Shown here piece by piece: positions 6,285 to 8,108 of a stretch of DNA of 8,108 nucleotides. Origin of the DNA: an uncultured Microbacterium sp. Its GTDB lineage: Bacteria > Actinomycetota > Actinomycetes > Actinomycetales > Microbacteriaceae. Numbering within the stretch: the stretch's first letter is position 1; every line of letters starts with the position of its first letter. The translations under genes and the position numbers were made by a program. The DNA is taken from assembly GCA_937926065.1 (NCBI GenBank), contig CALANM010000025.1, positions 1 to 8,108 on the forward strand, in the 5' to 3' direction. Below the pieces are notes generated by a model. The model saw nothing but the letters and a program-made list of their open reading frames with translations, ran no database searches and was not told the origin of the DNA.

Positions 6285-6767
6285 ATGCTTTTTGAGGTTG
6301 GCGAGACGGTCGTCTATCCGCACCACGGCGCCGCAACGATCATCGAGGTCAAAGACCGGATCATCAAGGGCGAGACCAAGAAGTACCTGAAGCTCAACGT
6401 CACGCAGGGTGACCTCATCATCGAGGTCCCGGCGGAGAACGTCGACCTGGTGGGTGTTCGCGATGTGATCGGCAAGGACGGACTCGAGCGCGTCTTCGAC
6501 GTGCTGCGCGCGCCCTTCACCGAGGAGCCCACGAACTGGTCGCGCCGCTACAAGGCGAACCTCGAGAAGCTCGCCTCGGGCGACGTCATCAAGGTCTCCG
6601 AGGTCGTTCGCGACCTGTGGCGCCGCGATCAGGACCGCGGCCTCTCCGCCGGCGAGAAGCGCATGCTCGCGAAGGCTCGTCAGATCCTGGTCTCCGAGAT
6701 CGCGCTTGCGCTCAAGACCGAAGAGGAGAAGGCGTCCGGCGTCCTCGACGAGGTCCTCGCCAGCTGA
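6285..6767 (+). CDS. carD: CarD-family RNA polymerase-binding transcription regulator
   Basis: A 160-residue protein that binds the beta subunit of RNA polymerase and stabilises open complexes, notably at rRNA promoters. The N-terminal RNAP-interacting domain (about 1-53) starts MLFEVGETVVYPHHGA; the helical DNA-binding domain (about 64-160) contains the near-invariant EPTNWSRRYKANLEKL with Trp85, which wedges at the upstream edge of the bubble. Arg25, Trp85 and Lys125, important in M. tuberculosis CarD, are kept. Position 47 is Glu (codon GAG, 6423-6425), whereas the M. tuberculosis protein, as I recall it, has Arg47, an RNAP contact. The start at 6285 is chosen because homology begins there and GAAAGGA lies 9 nt upstream; in-frame sequence back to 6006 is non-coding. 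In many Actinobacteria ispD-ispF follow carD, but here an acyltransferase gene does. Confidence 0.97.
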   Translation: MLFEVGETVVYPHHGAATIIEVKDRIIKGETKKYLKLNVTQGDLIIEVPAENVDLVGVRDVIGKDGLERVFDVLRAPFTEEPTNWSRRYKANLEKLASGDVIKVSEVVRDLWRRDQDRGLSAGEKRMLAKARQILVSEIALALKTEEEKASGVLDEVLAS

Positions 6768-6806
6768 CGCACGCCGTCGAATACCGCCGTCATCGCGCGT
6801 ACGCAC

Positions 6807-6812
6807 GATGAT
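6807..6812 (+). promoter_or_regulatory. Possible -10 element of the acyltransferase gene
   Basis: GATGAT lies 6 nt before ATG 6819, the spacing seen upstream of gpmA and senX3, so the gene may be transcribed separately from carD, which ends 51 bp upstream. GGAG (6813-6816) is too close to the ATG for a normal Shine-Dalgarno. The hexamer is a weak match. Confidence 0.3.
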
Positions 6813-6818
6813 GGAGCG

Positions 6819-8095
6819 ATGAGCACCGTCGCACCCGGAATCGCTCGTCCCGACCTGTCGGGTCGCGATCTGACGCTCGATCTGGCGCGCGTCGTGTGCG
6901 TGCTGTTCGTCGTCGTCGTCCATGTGCTCATGGTCGGCATCGGGCCGGCGGCGACGGCACCCTGCTCGCCTCGCGCCCTGCTGAGCAGGAGCCATGGTTC
7001 AACGCCGCCACGTGGGCGGGGCAGATCATGCCGCTCTTCTTCGTCGTCGGCGGGTTCGCGTCGGCGGCCGGGTGGGCGTCATGGACGCGAAGCGGCGGGG
7101 ACGCCGTCGGCTTCGTCCGCACCCGCACCCTGCGGCTCGCCCAGCCCGCACTGCCGCTGTTCGCCTTCTTCGCTGCCGTCCTGGTGGCGGTCACGGTCGC
7201 CGGCATCGCGCCCGAGCTGGTCGAGGCCGCCGCCGTCGGTGCGGGATCGCCGCTGTGGTTCCTCGCCGCCTACCTCATCTGCCAGGCGCTCGTTCCTCTC
7301 GCGAGCGAGGCGCACCGGAGGATGCCACGCGCATTCCTCGTGGGGATGACCACCGCGGTGATCGCCGTCGACGCCGTGCGCTTCGCCTCCGGCATCGAGG
7401 TGCTCGGGTATCTCAACCTGGTCTTCGTCTGGCCGCTCATCCACCAGTTCGGCTTCTGGTACCGCGACGGGTGGTTCTCACGCCGTCGGAAGGCGACCCT
7501 CGTCGCCACGGCCGTTGCTTCTTCCCTCGGGTTCGCCGGCGTCCTGGCATGGGCGCCGTACTCGACGAACATGCTGACGAATCTGAACCCGCCCACGCTG
7601 CCTCTCGTTCTCCTCGGCCTCGCGCAGTCCTGTGTCCTGTGCGTGATCGCTCCGGTGCTCGCCCTCCTGATGCGCACGCGGATCGCGCGTCTCATCGTCT
7701 TCGCCGTCGGCTCCCGTCTCATGACGGTCTACCTGTGGCATCTTCCCGTCATCCTGATCGTGTCCGCGGTGGCTCTGATCGTCCCCGGCGCGGCTCCTCT
7801 CCCGGGCAGCGCCGATTGGTGGGCGACGCGTCCTCTTGTCTTCGCCATCGTTGTGATCGTGCTGGGGCTGCTGTCGGTTCCGCTCGCGCGCATCGAGACG
7901 ATCGGGGTCCCCCCGGCATCGACGCCTCCGCGGCCGCGCGCCGTCGCCGTGGCCTGGACCTCGGCGTTCCTGCCGCTGCTCCTCGTGACCGTGTACGGGC
8001 TCGATACGACCCTTCTTCTCTGCGGCACGGTGTCGCTCGCGGCATCCGTCGTCCTTCTGAGAGGACGGCGCGCAACGCCGCACCGCGCCGCGTGA
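6819..8095 (+). pseudogene. Acyltransferase-3 family membrane protein, split by a frameshift
   Basis: Two overlapping frames together make one protein of about 425 residues. The first, from ATG 6819, gives MSTVAPGIARPDLSGRDL, then DLARVVCVLFVVVVH, the first helix with the Arg and His expected at the active site of this family; it loses sense after about 6945. The second frame, sensible from about 6953 to TGA 8095, continues with WFNAATWAGQIMPLFFVVGGFA and about ten more hydrophobic helices, including VYLWHLPVILIV, and ends in a short basic tail with no SGNH domain. The junction lies in the GC-rich run 6943-6955; one missing base (for example C in CCGGC-GGCG) would restore Gly-Pro-Ala-Gly-Asp-Gly. 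It may be a true pseudogene, a sequencing error or, less likely, a recoded gene. The rest of the frame is intact, so any damage is recent. Such enzymes transfer acyl groups to sugars, cell-wall polymers or lipids; the substrate here is unknown. Confidence 0.8.
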
Positions 8096-8108
8096 AACGA
8101 AAACAGCC

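Noticed and set aside
6896..6952. ATG 6896 as the true start of the acyltransferase
   Set aside because: It yields an Arg-rich start without the first helix and without the conserved Arg/His motif, which is present in the other frame from 6819.
1..8108. CRISPR array, tRNA, rRNA, insertion sequence or attachment site
   Set aside because: I saw no regularly spaced long repeats, no tRNA-like cloverleaf, no rRNA sequence, no transposase and no flanking terminal repeats.

Overview
The window looks like a chromosomal segment of a high-GC actinobacterium, most likely Microbacteriaceae (Microbacterium-like). I base this on the GC-rich third codon positions, leaderless-type promoters, a CarD of actinobacterial type, a SenX3/RegX3 pair next to gpmA, and an LpqE-like lipoprotein divergent from carD. 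The genus is inferred from memory of family sequences and gene order; no search was run.

Layout, left to right. (1) 49-927 (+): a membrane-anchored Mrr-type nuclease, the only defence-like gene. (2) 988-1824 (-): a SAM-dependent methyltransferase of unknown substrate, divergent from (3) 1865-2614 (+): gpmA, 2,3-bisphosphoglycerate-dependent phosphoglycerate mutase; the two share a 40-bp promoter region. (4) A strong two-way terminator hairpin (2641-2676) separates gpmA from (5) phoU (2687-3367, -). (6) The 170-bp phoU/senX3 gap carries an array of about 11-bp direct repeats resembling a PHO box. (7) 3538-4842 and 4839-5522 (+): senX3-regX3, a phosphate-responsive two-component system with a 4-bp ATGA overlap. 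(8) A second two-way terminator (5558-5592) precedes (9) an LpqE-like lipoprotein (5608-6105, -), divergent from (10) carD (6285-6767, +), the RNA polymerase-binding regulator. (11) 6819-8095 (+): a multi-pass acyltransferase-3 family gene whose reading frame is broken near 6943-6955.

Functionally the core is the phosphate-sensing module: PhoU restrains signalling, SenX3 phosphorylates RegX3, and the putative PHO box between phoU and senX3 suggests autoregulation. gpmA beside it and lpqE-carD after it match gene orders known in other Actinobacteria (gpm-senX3-regX3 and lpqE-carD in Mycobacterium; phoU divergent from phoR-phoP in Streptomyces).

I do not see a clear, wholly new multi-gene system. 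The most interesting signals are a CarD that naturally carries Glu at position 47, where the M. tuberculosis protein has an RNA polymerase-contacting Arg; the 11-bp repeat array; a lysine-rich tail on the sensor kinase; the membrane-tethered Mrr nuclease; the frameshifted acyltransferase; and a uniform 6-nt spacing between -10 elements and ATG codons, suggesting that several of these genes are leaderless. No intergenic stretch exceeds 300 bp.
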